Assembly: GCA_043228905.1 (NCBI GenBank)
Contig: JBHGNT010000020.1
Span: forward strand, 6,324,001-6,388,000
DNA length: 64,000 nt
Reading direction: 5' to 3'
Source of the DNA: Azolla caroliniana
Lineage: Eukaryota; Polypodiophyta
Position numbers and translations under genes: made by a program. Below, piece after piece: positions 29,508 through 40,703 of the stretch (position 1 is the first letter of the stretch; every line of letters begins with the position of its first letter). The notes below the pieces were generated by a model, which was not told the origin of the DNA, ran no database searches, and was given only the letters and a program-made list of their open reading frames with translations.

Positions 29508-30228
29508 TGTCGTGCCTTTCGGCGTCGGATCGTTTGTGTGAGTCGGGGTTTTGGACTAGGAGAAAGAAGAATATGAGATAATGTTAGTTAGGAAGAGATT
29601 GTAAGAAGACGATATGAAACTCATGAATCGCACGAGTATAATGTATTAATGGGTAATTAGATTGTAAGAGAGAATTAGATGGTAAAATCGTGAATCCCAC
29701 GAATATTTTGTATTAATCAAACCTTCTAGAAAAATCCAACAACCATTATACATCTTTCTCTCTTCCTTATATAGTGTTGGAAGAGTCTAAGTTTATCACA
29801 TGCAAGCATCATGCTTTTCCTAACTTTAGTTTTCATGCACACTACATGTGCATAATTTTCTTTCTATCCCATCTTTTCTTTTAACTCGAGTGTGTATGCA
29901 TGAATAACTTTTTGTACCATGCATATCTAGAATATTTACATGGGATAAAGTTTAGTATAACTTTAAAATTCATAATATGCTAGTATAGTGGTAAGGCTTA
30001 AAAATCGTTAACATGGAGGTACAGGGTTTGAATCTTGCCCTATGCATGTAACAATCTTTTCTTTTATTTACAAATTTGTCTTTTCATCCGGTGAGAGATT
30101 CTCACCGGTCTTCTTTATCCGGCTCTTGTTGGTTCTGCTTGATCCGGTTCTTACCGGTTCTCCTTACCGATTCCATCCGGAGGGACAAAAATGTAATTTT
30201 CACGTAGTGTGCGAATTACACTACGACA
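29508..30228 (-). repeat. Y 5' LTR
   Basis: 721 bp, paired with 15022-15746. The outer flank on the minus strand ends atgt, against acgc after the 3' LTR. The two differ by two C-to-T changes, and acgc restores the D reading frame, so these are one decayed 4-bp duplication. Confidence 0.9.
29981..30035 (+). promoter_or_regulatory. tRNA-like A/B box pair in the Y 5' LTR, antisense
   Basis: TAGTATAGTGG (29981-29991) is a full match to the A-box consensus; GGTTTGAATCT (30025-30035) is B-box-like. The starts are 44 nt apart. The element is on the minus strand, so the module is antisense. Confidence 0.62.
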
Positions 30229-30426
30229 ACATTCGAGGTCGGCGACTCTTGCTTCCGAAGCTTGCCACAACTCGGTCGCTTGGTTTGCCTCTTTGCGTGA
30301 CTACTTGCTGCTAGAGGCCATATCTTTGGTCGCCAATTGTTGGTATACTTCGACCGGGGCCCTATTAAGTTCCGACCACTCGATTAGCAAGGGGCTACTA
30401 TGTATAAAGGGTTAGCTATGAGCCGA
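30229..30426 (-). pseudogene. D: upstream piece of the decayed A-type ORF3
   Basis: Readable from about 30395 to 30229 (LLIEWSELNRAP, KEANQATELWQAS), with one TAG. The frame continues at 15747 on the + strand once Y is removed. Y2's short LTR abuts it at 30427. Confidence 0.65.
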
Positions 30427-30647
30427 TGTCGTGTCATACGACGCCAGATTGTTGCGTGAGTTGGGTGGAACCACCGAGGTTTTGGACTAGGTGGACGAGG
30501 AATTTAAGATGGATAAAATATGAATATATTTGAATGAGATGGATAAATTATAAAATTATGATAAAATCAGTTTCTTCTATTTCCTCATACCTATTCATTT
30601 GGGTACTCTGTAGGTTTTTCATGATGTGTACATAGTACGCTACGACA
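30427..30647 (-). repeat. Y2 3' LTR, internally deleted
   Basis: 221 bp, minus-strand TGTCGTAGCG to GACACGACA. It follows a GGAGGGGGCGAG polypurine tract. It is about 500 bp shorter than the Y LTR and lacks the hairpin and tRNA-like modules. Confidence 0.7.
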
Positions 30648-31925
30648 CTCGCCCCCTCCAAACTAGCACATACTTCGGTATGTGCCAAAGTTGCTGGTGC
30701 TCGTTATTCTCCTTCATCCGTAGTACCTGCCATTTCTCCCGCTATGTCGATTGTTAATTCCAATATGCTTTCTTGGCTTCCGCATTTACGTGATCCATGT
30801 CCACTTGTTCCTTTGTGTTGGTGTTGTCTAAAGTTATGTAGGGCTTTGCATCACCTCGCGTCTTGAAAATATTTACCCATTTCCCCGCTATAGGCACCTG
30901 CAATACTGTTCCATCCAGCTCGCATAGTTGCCAAGGTATGTTATCGAATATTTTTCGAACCTCGTATGGTCCAAACCACCTTTGAGTGAATTTCCGTATT
31001 GAGTTGTGTTGATGATCCAGATGGTTGTAGAAGACTATCACCTAATCCCCTTCCTTGATCTTCCGTGATCGTAGTTGGTGATTTTTGTCGAATCGATGTT
31101 TGCTTTGGAATCATGCTTCTCATTGTCATCGTACCACATCCGCAAGGTCCTCTAGTCTTCCTTCTAACTGTCGTATATGAACCACTAGTAGTTATTCCCG
31201 ACTCATCCATTCCTTCCACGATAGCACCGTCCATGTCGCAATTGCAATTTCTGTAGGCATTATCGGAGCTTGCCCAATCATAAGTTCTGTTGGCATAGAA
31301 CTGGTCACGGAACTATGTGTTGTGAAATCCGTCCATAGTGCCTATGGAAGCATTTGCAGCCAAAGCTTTACTCTTCCATCACAAACTTTTACCAGTGCTT
31401 TCATGATTGGACTATGTCGTCACTCGATCTTCCCGTTGGCGTTTGGATTGTATGTCGTGGTTAATGTCAACTGTACTTTGTGTTTGACGAAGAATTCCTT
31501 AGCTTTATCGGAGTCAAGTTCTCCCCGATCCGCTATCACTTGTCCTATGCACCTGTACTTGCAGAACACTTCTTCCACGAGAAATTAGCATACGACAAAA
31601 CATGTTTTTCTCTATAGTGCCTGAGCTTCTACTAGGTTCATCAGATCCTCCTGAGCTAGCACTAAGTACTTCTTTGGTCCAATCTTGGTGGCCATTGCCA
31701 CGATGTCAACCATCCGTTTGAAGTTGATTGTCGGTGAGAATATCAAATGTAGCTCGTCCCAGTGTCAAACTCCAGAGTAGCTTTGACATTTCTTGCAGCT
31801 TTCCATGAACTCCGCGACATCCTTGTATGTACCCTTCCACTAGTACTTTTGCTTAATCTTTGTGAATGTCACCGATGTACCCCGATGTCCAGCCCATGTA
31901 CCTCGATGTACTTTTTCTTGATCTT
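30648..31925 (-). pseudogene. pol: Y2: integrase end of a second Y-family element
   Basis: On the minus strand: end of the zinc finger, the DRGELD block, an NGKIE motif that keeps the catalytic Glu (but is followed by a stop), and the C-terminal RWFGPYEVRKIF. It is truncated at about 31925, where copia C2 sequence begins. Many stops. Confidence 0.75.
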
Positions 31926-33451
31926 TTTCTCCCCCTCAAGTTCGGCACGTCAAGGTGCCGCAAACTAAGCGCACCTGAGAATTGCCGTAACTTGTCAAGA
32001 CCAAGGGGCTTGGTGAAGATGTTGGCAATTTGCCGATCTGTCGTAACATACGCCAATTCAACTTCACCGAAGAGGACACGCCCGCAGACAAAATGGTAGT
32101 GCACCTCAATTTGCTTGGTCCGGGCGTGGAAGACGGGGTTTTTTGCAAGTTGGATGTTGCTGAGGTTGTCGCAGTAGATCGTCGTCGGAGCGAACACCTC
32201 CACCTGCAGATCCTTGAGTAGCCTCTTGAGCCAAATGGCTTCGTATGTTGCGATAGCCGCTCCTTGATACTCAGCCTCTGTGCTCGAAAGTGCAACTGCC
32301 AGTTGCTTCTTGCTGCTCTAGGCGATCGCGGTGCTCCCAAGCGAGAAAGCGAACCCAGATGTGGATCTACGATCGCCGGTGTTTTCGGCCCAATCGGAAT
32401 CCGAGTAGCCCACGAGCTGTGCGGCAATACCGGTTCGATATAGTAGTTCCCTATCCTTAGTGCCGCGGACATAGCGCAATATCTTGTGTGCACAGTAAAG
32501 GTGTTCGGCCATGGGCTACAACATAAATTGACTGATCAGGCCGACCGAGTAACTGAGATTTGGCCAAGTGATCGTCAAATTAGGCTTCTGATAATCTGTC
32601 GGAACTGTGTCGGGTCGTACGCCTTTCTCGAATCTCGGCAAAGCTTGACGTTTCTGGCCAGAGGAGTTGAGATGGATTGATAGTCGGTCATCCTGAACTT
32701 GAAGAGCATACTCAACACGTAATGTCGTTGGCTGATCAGTATGCCTTTGGGGGTGCGGATCACTTCGATCCCTAGGAAGTAATGAAGGTCCCCTAGGTCC
32801 TTCATGTCGAATGATGCTGCGAACTGGAACTTTACGCGACCGATTTGTTCTCTAGGTCGGCGCCGACGATGACTAAATCATCAACATAGAGTAAAATACT
32901 AATTGGTCCATGTCGACTTTGCCGGATGAACAATTAATAGTCTGATTTGGACATTGCAAACCCCATCCGACGCAGGCACTGCGTGATCTTCGTGTTCCAC
33001 GCACGCAGGCTTGTTTTAGTCCGTTGAGAGACTTCTTCAGTCGGCATACCGCCAAGGTGTTCTTTCCGGACGGAAATCCGGGGGGTTGTACCATGTACAC
33101 CTATTCCTCAAGTTCTCCTTGCAAGAACACATTAGTTACATCCATCTAATGTAAATGCCACCCCTTTACCTTGGCTACGACAAGCAAGACACAGATGGTT
33201 GTCATCTTCGCGACAGGCGCAAAGGTCTCATCGTAGTTGATGCCGTGTTGCTGTGCGTAACTCTTCTCCACTAACCGGGCCTTGTAGCGGTTGACAGAGC
33301 CGTCAATGTTGTACTTGATCTTATACACCCACCTGCATCCAATCGGCCTTACACCCTTCGGAGCGTCAATCGGGTCTTAGGTTTCATTTTCCGCTAATGT
33401 GTGCATCTCTTCCTCCATTGCGGCACGCCAAGTTGCGTCCTTGGCCATTTC
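31926..33451 (-). pseudogene. pol: C2: copia reverse transcriptase-RNase H fragment
   Basis: RT starts near 33445 (CRWVYKIKYNIDGSVNRYKARLV, cut short here), with YDETFAPVAKMT and a frame-broken middle. RNase H follows with LVGYSDSDWAENTGDRRSTSG, STEAEYQ and IYCDNLSNIQLAKNPVFHART. It ends in a GAGGGGGAG polypurine tract (~31930-31945), but the LTR expected after it is missing. The 5' side is cut by the A' LTR. This is a Ty1/copia element in decay. Confidence 0.82.
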
Positions 33452-33859
33452 TGTTGGCCGGTTAGGCCAGAGTATGAATGGGGAGCCGGTTTTGGGAATT
33501 GTAATTAGATAAATTATGATAATTATAAGATCAGACAAACAGACCGGTTCATTGCTGGTTGCCGGTTGGCACCAGTTTGTAACACAGCCGGATACCTATA
33601 AAAGGATCCGGAAATGATGTAATTAACCACGGATAATTATTAGAGAAGTGTTGTGGCTTTACGTATTGTTTATCTTGTTAATGCCGTTCTGTGCTTAATG
33701 CGATTATCATACGCATGTATCAGGTTAATCATTCCGAATAGTAACCGGGAAGGATCGGTTTTGTATTATGGTCTGCACATTCCTTACCGTACCACCCCTT
33801 TGGTGAAGTGTTCCAGAGGGACACCCTGTGTTAGTGGCTTGTCCAGCCCAGGATTAACA
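33452..33859 (+). repeat. A' 5' LTR
   Basis: 408 bp, TGTTGGCCGG to GGATTAACA, distantly similar to the A LTR at its ends and in the CTTTGGTGAAGTG block. The primer-binding motif TGGCGACCACGATTCC follows. The preceding atttc (33447-33451) is its target copy; the other copy is lost with the 3' end. Confidence 0.78.
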
Positions 33860-36854
33860 ACACAGTTTTGGCGACCACGATTCCTACAGAAAGCAGTGAA
33901 CAACGGGGGAATGGATGACTAGGCCAATGAACGACCCAGTCGTCGAATGAGCAAAAAGACTGGTCGAGAGGCTGAGGAAGCGGGAGGCTTACCAACAGGC
34001 AGCGGAGGAGATCCGGTCGGATCGGTCTTTTTCCAGAGTGATTCGGCGAGTCGCGGAAGAGTCACTCCGATTGCAATAGAACCACCACGCGGACGAAGGA
34101 AGTAGTCTGAGTAGTCTGCAGGAAGTGGAGTCCATTCTGCAGACACTTGCCACAAGAGACGGCGGTTCGGAAGCATTCTCCGCCATTGAATCGGATTCGG
34201 ATGGTGAACACAACGTCCAATCGAATTATCATAGTAGCCACGATACCCTAGACGACTCGGAAGACGACGAATCAAACCACATACCGACACCGAAGCCGGA
34301 GACAACAAAACCGGAGCCGGAAACAACAAAACTAGAAGCTTTAGACAAAACAACCAGCATGGACCACAAAGAGGAGGAGCGAGTTCCGAAAACAAAACTG
34401 TAGTCACCAACGGAATAGGAGGAGTGAGTTCCGACACCGCCCTCGACAACACAAGAAGATGACGACACAATGCCTTACCAATATCCGAAGTATCGGGATT
34501 ACCCGGACGCGGAAGCCCACATATACGTGTTTCTACAAACATGGGAGGCGAACCATGTCCCCCAATGACTGACCAAAGTAGAGGCCGAACGATCAAAAAT
34601 AGCAGAATTCGGCATGACTTTGGAGGGACCAACAACATGATGGCACTCTAAGCACCTCCCCGAAAGTATCACCACGTTTGAAGAGTTAAAGACAAGATTT
34701 CTACAATTCTTCCATAGATAGGTGGATCAAAGAGAAATTTTCGGGCAATTCTATACGACACGACAAGACCCGTCAGAAACCATTCAGCAGTTTGTTATCC
34801 GGTTCCAGACGATGCATAGTCAACTGACCAGTGCACCGCCAGAAGAAGAAGGGAAAGCGGTATTTTTGGCTACGCTTTGGGAACCTCTCCGAACCGTGTG
34901 TGCATTCATAGATTTTCGAACCAAAACAATGGACAAGGTCATTGACCGGGTCATGGAAATGGACAAAAATAGTTCGTGGTTGACGATGGGAGCACTCCAA
35001 AGAACACTCCCTACCGAAGAGGACCTACGCTTTCGCCAGGCTGTCCAATGCACGACGTGCCTTAATGTTGGGCACTCAACAATAGAGTGCACGATGAGAT
35101 CGCAGTGCATGCTACGCCATTCCCGGTCACACACAATGGACCATTGTGAATACAACCTGCTAAATCGGCAAGCTACACCAGTTCGACACATCAAAACCCG
35201 AAACGATCGAGAAGATGAAGAAGAATGATTTCGGCGAGACAATCGCTATAGACCGATTCAAGATGTCCGATACAATGATAGATGGGACGATTATAACCGA
35301 GACCGGAATGATCGAAGCCGGGATTATAACGACGATCGTTATGATCGAGATTACTCCCCCGGCTATAATCGGAGAAGAGAGGATCAACGGGGAGACTATG
35401 AAGACCGGCGCCGGCAAGGATACCAGAACAACCGAGGCTATAATAAAAAATGGAACGCTCGGAAAGAGGATCGTCGGGAACCGGTAAAGGATTACCAATG
35501 AGAGCCGGATAGAAGCATAACTTGCGCTCAAACAGAACAAAGAAGAGCAAAGGAGCCTAACCGGGCAATATCTGGATTTCAACCGGGTAACATGCAAAAA
35601 GCAGAGTCTAGCCATACACGGAAGGCGTATTGTTACTATTGCCGCTAGGAGGGACACTACATCAACCAATGTCCGGTAAAGAGTAACGAAAAATGATCGG
35701 CAGTCAACATGGTGGTCGCGGAAGTGGTAGACATCCAACAAGTCACCACTAGATCAAAGGGAAGGATGGCCGAATGGGAGGCTCAGGAAGCTATCCGCAA
35801 ACAAGCTATGGAATGCATCGAAAAGACAAACAAATGGAATGTCACTGAACTGAAGGAGCAAAGGAACACATTGGAGGAACCTACAGAGAAGATGCAACAA
35901 GAGAACCCCACGTGGCAGGCCTTATAGGAATGCCAGATCATGCTACCACTAGGTCGGTTACTGCAATTGGTGCCCCGATTCACCTATCGTTTAAGCCCCA
36001 CACCGGCTCCAACGTTCTTTTCAAATCTTGAGGAAGGGCCAACAGTGGTGGATACCAATAGTCCCACAATCACCACCATTATCAAAAGATGGGAAGTATC
36101 GGGGACGATCGTCGATGGCGGATCGGGAGTAAACGTAATAAGCCTCCGAACATGCAACACTCTTGGAATCCAAGAATGGGAACCATGCTCGTTCTAGCTC
36201 TGGATGGCGGACACCAGCTCAGTACGACTGGCCGGATTGATACGGGATTTGGAGGTGACAATCGGAGGCCATGCCTTCCGGATTTCTGCCGTCGTCCTCC
36301 AGTTGAACACGCAGGGAACATATCCACTGTTGTTGGGACGACCATGGTTACAGACTGCCCACATCAAACAGAACTGGCAAAAGAACAACATTACGTTCCG
36401 AAGGGGGAAAACTAAGGTAAGAGTACCCACACACCGTCAAGCAGGCCCAGGCAAGGTGCTAGAAGGGCTTGCCGATGAGGAGGTAGATCGCTACCTTGAT
36501 GAAAACCCAAGGATAGTCCCTCTGTTCAAAGTGGACGTTGTAGAGGCGGTCTCCCCATATATTATGCAACTGGAGGATGCCGGTGAGGAGCCAGATAGGG
36601 ACGCGATCCGGGAACTGTGACAAGCACAAGAGGCCCTAGAGCGGGAGATGGCGGTATCACAATGGGTGAAAGCATCACAATTGGAAGAAGTGAATTTGGG
36701 AACCGACGAAGAAACAAGACCGGTGCATGTGGCCAAAGAAATGCCACCAGAGGAGAAATCGGCAATGGTCACATTATTGAAAGAATTCCGGGACGTATTT
36801 GCGTGGTCATATGAAGACATGCGGGGACTGGACCCGCAATTATATCAGCACTAG
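33860..36854 (+). pseudogene. gag: A' gag-protease (decayed)
   Basis: Parallel to A ORF1: the same uORF (33911-33922) and start (33915), then capsid (FVIRFQTMHSQL, 34722-35228), knuckles CTTCLNVGHSTIEC and a second weaker one, a third knuckle remnant (YCYYCR with a stop), and protease IVDGGSGVNVIS (36107-36142). It ends at TAG 36852-36854, at the same place as in A. Frequent TAG/TGA codons look like C-to-T or G-to-A changes. Confidence 0.85.
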
Positions 36855-39273
36855 ATTCATTTAAGAAAGGATGGGAAACCGGTAGTGCAGAGATGTTACC
36901 GGATGAATCGGAAAGAGGAGATCGACAAGTTGCTGCGGGTTAGGTTCATCCGACCAGTGAAGAAAGCCACTTGGCTATGCCCGATTGTGGTGGTACTGAA
37001 GAAAAACGGAAAGATCCAGCTTTGCGTGGATTACTAGAAATTGAATGCTTCCACTTTCACCGATGCATTTCCGCTCCCATTCACAGATGGAGTCTTTGAT
37101 GCAGTAGCAGGCCACGAGGTGTATAGCTTCCTTGATGGATTCAATGGGTATAACCAAATCAAGATGCACTCCGACGATAAGGAGAAAACAACGTTTGTCA
37201 CCGAATGGGGAGTCTTTGTAGCGGTCATGATGATGTTCGGATTGAAGACGACATCGGCAACGTTCCAATGAATTATCATGGAAATTTTCGAGGAATTTAT
37301 CCTAGTGTTTATGTAGGTGTTCTTGGATGACTTTGCGGTGTACAACAGGAAAGAAGAACATCTTGATCATCTCCGGTTATGCTTGGAGAAATCCAGAGGT
37401 TACCGACTAAGTCTAAACCTAGTGAAATGCGTATTCGGGGTAACCAGCGGCATGCTACTAGGCCATATTGTGAGTAAGGACGGGATTGTGGTGGAACCGG
37501 ATAAAGTTAAAGCCATTTTGGAAGCATCGGCACCAACAACCGCCAAAGCTTTGAGCCGGTTTTAGGGAAAATCAGGTGGCATAGCTGGATGCTCCGATAC
37601 TTGGCCGATCTTGCCACACCACTACACGCAGCTGTACACCAGACACCTTTCCAATGAATAGAACCGGAGGATAAGGCATACCATGCACTCAAAATAATGT
37701 TGTCTCAGGCACCCGTCATACAACCCCCGGATCGGTCGAAGGAATTTCATGTGTTCGTGAACGCATCCGATATTGCGATCGGCAGTGTTCTTATGCAGCT
37801 CACCGAACCGAAGTGGTACCTGCCGGTTTACTACATCAATCAGAAGCTCTCCCAGGCGGAACGGAATTATTCAACAACAGAAAGGGAAGCCTTGGGAATG
37901 ATATAAAATGTAACGAAGTACCGTCACTACTTGCTGGGACGGAAATTCTCATTCCACGTGGATCATTCGGCATTACTGTACTTGGTCTCCAAGGCATCGC
38001 TAACTGGCAAACTAGCACGATGGACACTGCTTCTATAGGAGTTCGAATTCGAGATTTACCACAGATCGGGAGTACAACATGTGGTAGCAGTTTACTTGAG
38101 CCAGTTAGAATCCGGAGAGGCAGGCTACGATGTCAAAGACAACCTTCCGTATGCGCAATTGTTTAGGGTAACAGTGAAGAATACGGTGAATGGGAAGGTT
38201 GCCGAGGAGGACAAATGGCTAATGAATATGCATCAGTCCGGATTGCCCCCGGTTGGCGGTACAAAGACAACATTTTTGTTTATTGCATGATATGCTGTAC
38301 CACAAGGGAGCGGATGGTATATGTTGAAGAGCGTTCAGAGTGATGAAAAGGAGACAATTTTACAGGAAGCTCACTGTGGAGTCGCCGAAGGACATTATAC
38401 CGGCGACGAAACGACAAGGAAGATATGGCGATGCGGATTGTGGTGGCCTACAACACTGAAGGACTCGATTCGGTATGCAAAGGAATGAGACTTATGTCAA
38501 CGGATGGGTCAACCAACAGAACAAGCAAGGATGCCACACCAGCCGGTGTTACCACTGGAGCCGTTTCAAAAATGGGGATTGGACTTCATCGGACCTTTCA
38601 AACCTCCAGCAATGTACAATGTGGATCGGGAATCGGTATATCATTGTAGCAACAGACTACTGCACCAAATGTGTGGAAGCAAAGGCACTCCGGGATAATA
38701 CTGTAGCCTCAATGACCAAGTTCCTATACGAGTACATTTGGTGCCGGTATGGATGCCCGATAGAACTGATCAGTGATCAAAGAGGACATTTCCTCGGTCA
38801 CGTAATAGAGAGCTTGACGACGTTTTATGTGGTCGTACACAAGCGGAGTACACCTTATTATCCGCAAGCTGACGGATTGGTCGAATCCACCAACAAGACC
38901 TTGTAGAACATCCTCCGGAAACTAGTCAATGAAAACCGCACCGACTGGGACACGAAGCTGCAGAGTGTGTTGTGGGCTTGCCGAACCGCGTACAAAACAA
39001 GTATCCCGACAACACCATTCCGGTTTGCTTTCGGATTAGAAGCGGTCATGGTTTCAAATTCCGAGTTTGCGGATTCAAGTACGGGAAAGGTTAAGTGAGA
39101 AGGAATCAAAAAAAATCCGACTAGCGACATTGTGCGAATTAGAAGAACACCCGATAGCTAGCATTTTGCAAATGGAACTCGAGCAACGACGACGGAAAGT
39201 GTTCGTCGACTGGCACCGGAAAGGGAATGAGAAAATGTTCGGAATCGGGAAGCCGGCCGGTGTTAGTATTTCA
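36855..39273 (+). pseudogene. pol: A' reverse transcriptase, RNase H, integrase (decayed)
   Basis: RT includes FPLPFTDGVFDAVAGHEVYSFLDGF (cut here) and FLDDFAVYNR (37317-37346). RNase H has HVFVNASDIAIG, with N in place of the first catalytic D. Integrase is split by frameshifts but keeps ISDQRGHFLG and LVESTNKTL. The frame is interrupted at 39273 by a copia solo LTR and continues at 39913-40010 and 43550-43717. Confidence 0.85.
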
Positions 39274-39907
39274 TGTTAGGATTTCGGTCCCTCCGGATGG
39301 GATATGATTACCCGACAAAGAAGACCCGGTGAGAACCGGATGATGAGTACCCGACAAGGAAGACCCGGTGAGAACCGGATGATGTAGGCCTGGTGAGAAC
39401 CTCTCACCGGATGAAAGGACATATATGGAAATATGTTTCTGAGAGCCCATTGGGGTTATATTTGTAAATAGTCCTAAAGGCATATTAGTATAAATATAAC
39501 CTAGGGCAAACAAAGTGATGATTATTATTGTTGTTGGTCATTAGTATTGTATATAGTTGTTGGTGCAACTGCTGTACAGAGTGTAATAGAGAGAGAGAGA
39601 CAGAGAGAGAGACAGAGATACAGAGCGTGTCTCTGTTGTAACTGCCGCCAGGCAAAGATTGTGAGCACGAGGTTGTTGCCTCTGTGTTCCTTTGTTGTAT
39701 TCCTCTTACATAGTGATAGTTTGGAGTCTGTGGGCTCCCGTGGTTTCTCCCTCTCAGGGTTTTCCACGTTAACATACTGTGTACCCTCTCACATATTATC
39801 TGTGTGTACGTGTATTCACCTCCATTCCCATTCTCGGTGTTCGATTCGAAACGACATGATCTGAGACTCGGTTGTGGTTGAGTAATATTCCGCATATTTT
39901 CGCGTCA
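39274..39907 (+). repeat. L1: copia-type solo LTR
   Basis: 634 bp, TGTTAGGATT to TTCGCGTCA, flanked by tttca (39269-39273) and tctca (39908-39912), one mismatch. It sits inside the A' integrase C-terminus. It contains the CCCTCCGGATGG / GGTGAGAACCTCTCACC module (hairpin at 39392-39408) also found in Y LTRs, and a GAGA/CAGA-rich stretch (39589-39622). It is related to the C3 LTR (49636-50235), which marks it as copia. Confidence 0.82.
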
Positions 39908-40010
39908 TCTCAGACCCGGATGGGCAAAATGCCGGGGAAGCTATGGTTCCGGTGAACCGGACCGTACTGGATAACACGAGAGTTTAAAGGCTCGTATCAG
40001 CTAGGAACGC
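39908..40010 (+). pseudogene. pol: A' integrase C-terminal piece between L1 and Z
   Basis: It encodes the segment parallel to the A motif RMGKMPGKL and the GPYWITRE GPY/F region, with one stop. It ends with the 4-bp duplication acgc (40007-40010) at the Z insertion. Confidence 0.8.
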
Positions 40011-40659
40011 TGTCGTGACGATTTTCGGCTACGGTGTGAAACCGAGTGAGACGAATAAACCAATGATGTGCAACATTGCACATACACTTAGCAAATAAGC
40101 CTCCTAAGGCCTTGTGGCACTTGAGTTTATACAGAGGGGTGCAAGCAAGGATTGAACCTTGCACCTCTAAGATACAAGATAATTGCCTTACCACTAGGAC
40201 AACTATCATATAGTGTAGATTTTATGTATTTCCTTTTCATATACAAATTATAGACGAAACAACCATAGAAAACCATGTGCACAAAACCATGGTTTTAAAC
40301 CCATGGTTTGTGCATGACATAAGCAAAACCGTGTGCACAAAACCATGGTTTTAGCCCATGGTTATGTGCATGTCACGAGCATGGAAAGACCTATAAAAGC
40401 CTCTAGTTGGGCTTGTGTAAGGGGGGCTCAATATGTGATATCACCAACACCATTATCATCAATATAATTATATTTGTCTTTATCTTCTCCATATTTTTCT
40501 ACTTCTCAAGTGTACAATCTTTCTTCTTCTCGAGTAAACCAATTTCATCTAATCTTACATTGATCGTCATCTAGCTTCGATAATTCCGCGAACGTCCTCC
40601 CCAGTCCAAGACCCCGGTGGTCGCTCGAGTAGCACACGCACACGCGAATCTTCGCGACA
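40011..40659 (+). repeat. Z 5' LTR
   Basis: 649 bp, TGTCGTGACG to CGCGACA. It contains an antisense tRNA-like box pair (40149-40201), a block of CCATGGTTTT inverted-repeat-rich sequence (about 40262-40380) and CCTATAAAAGCC, a TATA box, near 40390. Confidence 0.92.
40149..40201 (-). promoter_or_regulatory. tRNA-like A/B box pair in Z 5' LTR, antisense
   Basis: On the minus strand TGTCCTAGTGG (40201-40191) is A-box-like and GGTTCAATCC (40158-40149) is a B box short by one base. A six-bp stem GCAAGG/CCTTGC closes the TTCAAT loop, like a T arm. The 3' LTR copy is at 43039-43091. Confidence 0.6.
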
Positions 40660-40703
40660 TCATTTGGTGAACCCGACGTGAAGAGCAGGAGGGGAGGACG
40701 AAG

